Positions 4,698-5,058 of a stretch of 5,058 bases of DNA are shown one piece after another. The position numbers and the translations under genes are program-made. The notes beneath the pieces are model-generated. The model was not told where the DNA came from. It did no database searches and saw nothing but the letters and a program-made list of their open reading frames with translations. Each line of letters opens with the position of its first letter. Positions within the stretch are counted from its first letter, which is position 1. Location: positions 1 to 5,058 of the forward strand of contig JAHITG010000193.1 of assembly GCA_018817865.1 (NCBI GenBank), read 5' to 3'. The DNA comes from Spirochaetota bacterium. Lineage in GTDB: Bacteria; Spirochaetota; JAHITG01.

Positions 4698-4719
4698 CGC
4701 AGGCTGAAGCCTGCGGCTA
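4698..4719 (-). repeat. GTAG-footed hairpin after the glycosidase gene
   Basis: CGCAGGCT (4698-4705) pairs with AGCCTGCG (4708-4715), then GCTAC follows. On the minus strand it begins GTAGCCGCAGG, so it has the REP foot but a different stem from the GGCAC set. CTTTT follows on the plus strand, so it may also act as a weak terminator 12 bases after the glycosidase stop codon. Confidence 0.65.
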
Positions 4720-4758
4720 CCTTTTATGAATTTATTTATGTAATGACTCTCTAAGAAT

Positions 4759-4787
4759 TTGAGACAGATATTGTATTAGAATATATT
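4759..4787 (+). promoter_or_regulatory. Promoter for the 3'-terminal secreted protein gene
   Basis: TTGAGA (4759-4764) and TATATT (4782-4787) are separated by 17 bases. Transcription would begin near 4794, about 73 bases before the ATG, at or next to an AAGGAGGTGATC sequence. Confidence 0.55.
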
Positions 4788-4794
4788 TATTATT

Positions 4795-4806
4795 AAGGAG
4801 GTGATC
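4795..4806 (+). other. Extended Shine-Dalgarno-like sequence without a start codon
   Basis: AAGGAGGTGATC is complementary over 12 bases to the usual bacterial 16S rRNA 3' end (GATCACCTCCTT). No ATG, GTG or TTG lies 4-12 bases downstream; the nearest candidates (TTG at 4820, GTG at 4826) are too far. It could be a ribosome standby site at the 5' end of the mRNA, or chance. Confidence 0.35.
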
Positions 4807-4851
4807 GGTTCAAATATTATTGGGTGTGAAAAACCAGAGTAATTATTATAT

Positions 4852-4858
4852 AGGAGGT
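4852..4858 (+). promoter_or_regulatory. Strong ribosome binding site of the last gene
   Basis: AGGAGGT lies 8 bases before the ATG at 4867 and fixes that start. Confidence 0.8.
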
Positions 4859-4866
4859 AAATAATT

Positions 4867-5058
4867 ATGAAAAGGTTATTTTTGTTAAGTTTGGTGTTTG
4901 TTTTTGCTTCATCTTTTATGCTGTATGCTCAGACCGAAGCTAATGATGATGATGATTATGTATTAAAGGGCAGAAAAGTCAAGGAGTTACCGTTTTATGT
5001 GTACACGGACAGTTTCCACAGAATGAACCATTTTATTCCAAGCGGATGGATGGGTGAT
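4867..5058 (+). CDS. Secreted protein, N-terminal part only (cut by window end)
   Basis: Sixty-four residues are visible before the window ends. The first 22 form a type I signal peptide (MKRLFLLSLVFVFASS..., likely cleaved after LYA). An acidic stretch (NDDDDY) follows, then KGRKVKELPFYVYTDSF and NHFIPSGWMGD. The aromatic, Gly-Trp-containing segment suggests the start of a secreted carbohydrate-binding-like domain. It loosely recalls GGWLGIAGNTNFG in the lipoprotein at 774-1667, which is weak evidence. The gene has its own promoter and a strong ribosome site, so it is probably transcribed separately from the glycosidase although it may work with it. The function is not established. Confidence 0.7.
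   Translation, partial: MKRLFLLSLVFVFASSFMLYAQTEANDDDDYVLKGRKVKELPFYVYTDSFHRMNHFIPSGWMGD

Noticed and set aside
4384..4707. Plus-strand open reading frame of 107 codons in another frame of the glycosidase gene
   Set aside because: It lies almost wholly within the conserved barrel coding region, which includes the FEWLDEWW motif, and has no family resemblance of its own.
4826..4864. GTG-started 12-codon leader peptide ending 2 bases before the last gene
   Set aside because: Its nearest Shine-Dalgarno-like sequence (4795-4803) is over 20 bases away, and it contains the AGGAGGT that serves the next gene, so translation of it is not supported.

Overview
The window looks like a piece of an AT-rich, Gram-negative, uncultured-type bacterial genome. 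A type II (lipoprotein) signal peptide implies a lipoprotein-sorting system. Intergenic DNA is very AT-rich and crowded with short palindromes, a texture common in metagenome-assembled candidate phyla (Omnitrophota- or Firestonebacteria-like). That placement is a guess: there is no rRNA, tRNA or marker gene here.

Layout. 1-166 is repeat DNA only. 167-373 (-) is a small DUF2283 protein with its own strong promoter and almost no leader. 374-773 has no gene. It holds that promoter, a 28-bp perfect palindrome (454-481), several GTAG-footed hairpins and copies of two longer repeats also present in 53-163. 774-1667 (-) is a lipoprotein with an Ig-like domain and a carbohydrate-binding-like domain. 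1668-2043 has no gene. It holds three more GTAG-type hairpins, an ATTCCC/GGGAAT hairpin, a good promoter facing the lipoprotein gene and a 19-bp sequence element. 2044-2443 (-) is a hicB-hicA toxin-antitoxin pair whose toxin gene is broken by a one-base frameshift. 2444-2822 has no gene. It holds the hicBA promoter, a second copy of the 19-bp element, and two tandem promoters for the next gene. 2823-4685 (+) is a 620-aa secreted glycoside hydrolase with a GH2-like TIM barrel. 4686-4866 has one hairpin, a promoter and two Shine-Dalgarno-like sequences. 4867 to the end (+) is the start of another secreted protein, cut by the window edge.

How it may fit together. The lipoprotein, the glycosidase and the truncated secreted protein all look like cell-envelope or extracellular carbohydrate-handling proteins. 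A 19-bp element with a CAATCGRTTG core lies just upstream of the likely lipoprotein promoter. A second copy lies between the divergent hicBA and glycosidase promoters. It is a candidate shared operator for the carbohydrate genes. This is inferred from position and sequence only.

The most unusual aspect is the repeat family. Many hairpins have a constant foot (GTAGGCAC...GTGCC) but different cores whose two arms change together. They are often paired as hairpin-CTAC-linker-GTAG-hairpin with a conserved linker. This resembles REP/BIME elements mobilised by REP-associated tyrosine transposases; no such transposase gene lies in the window.
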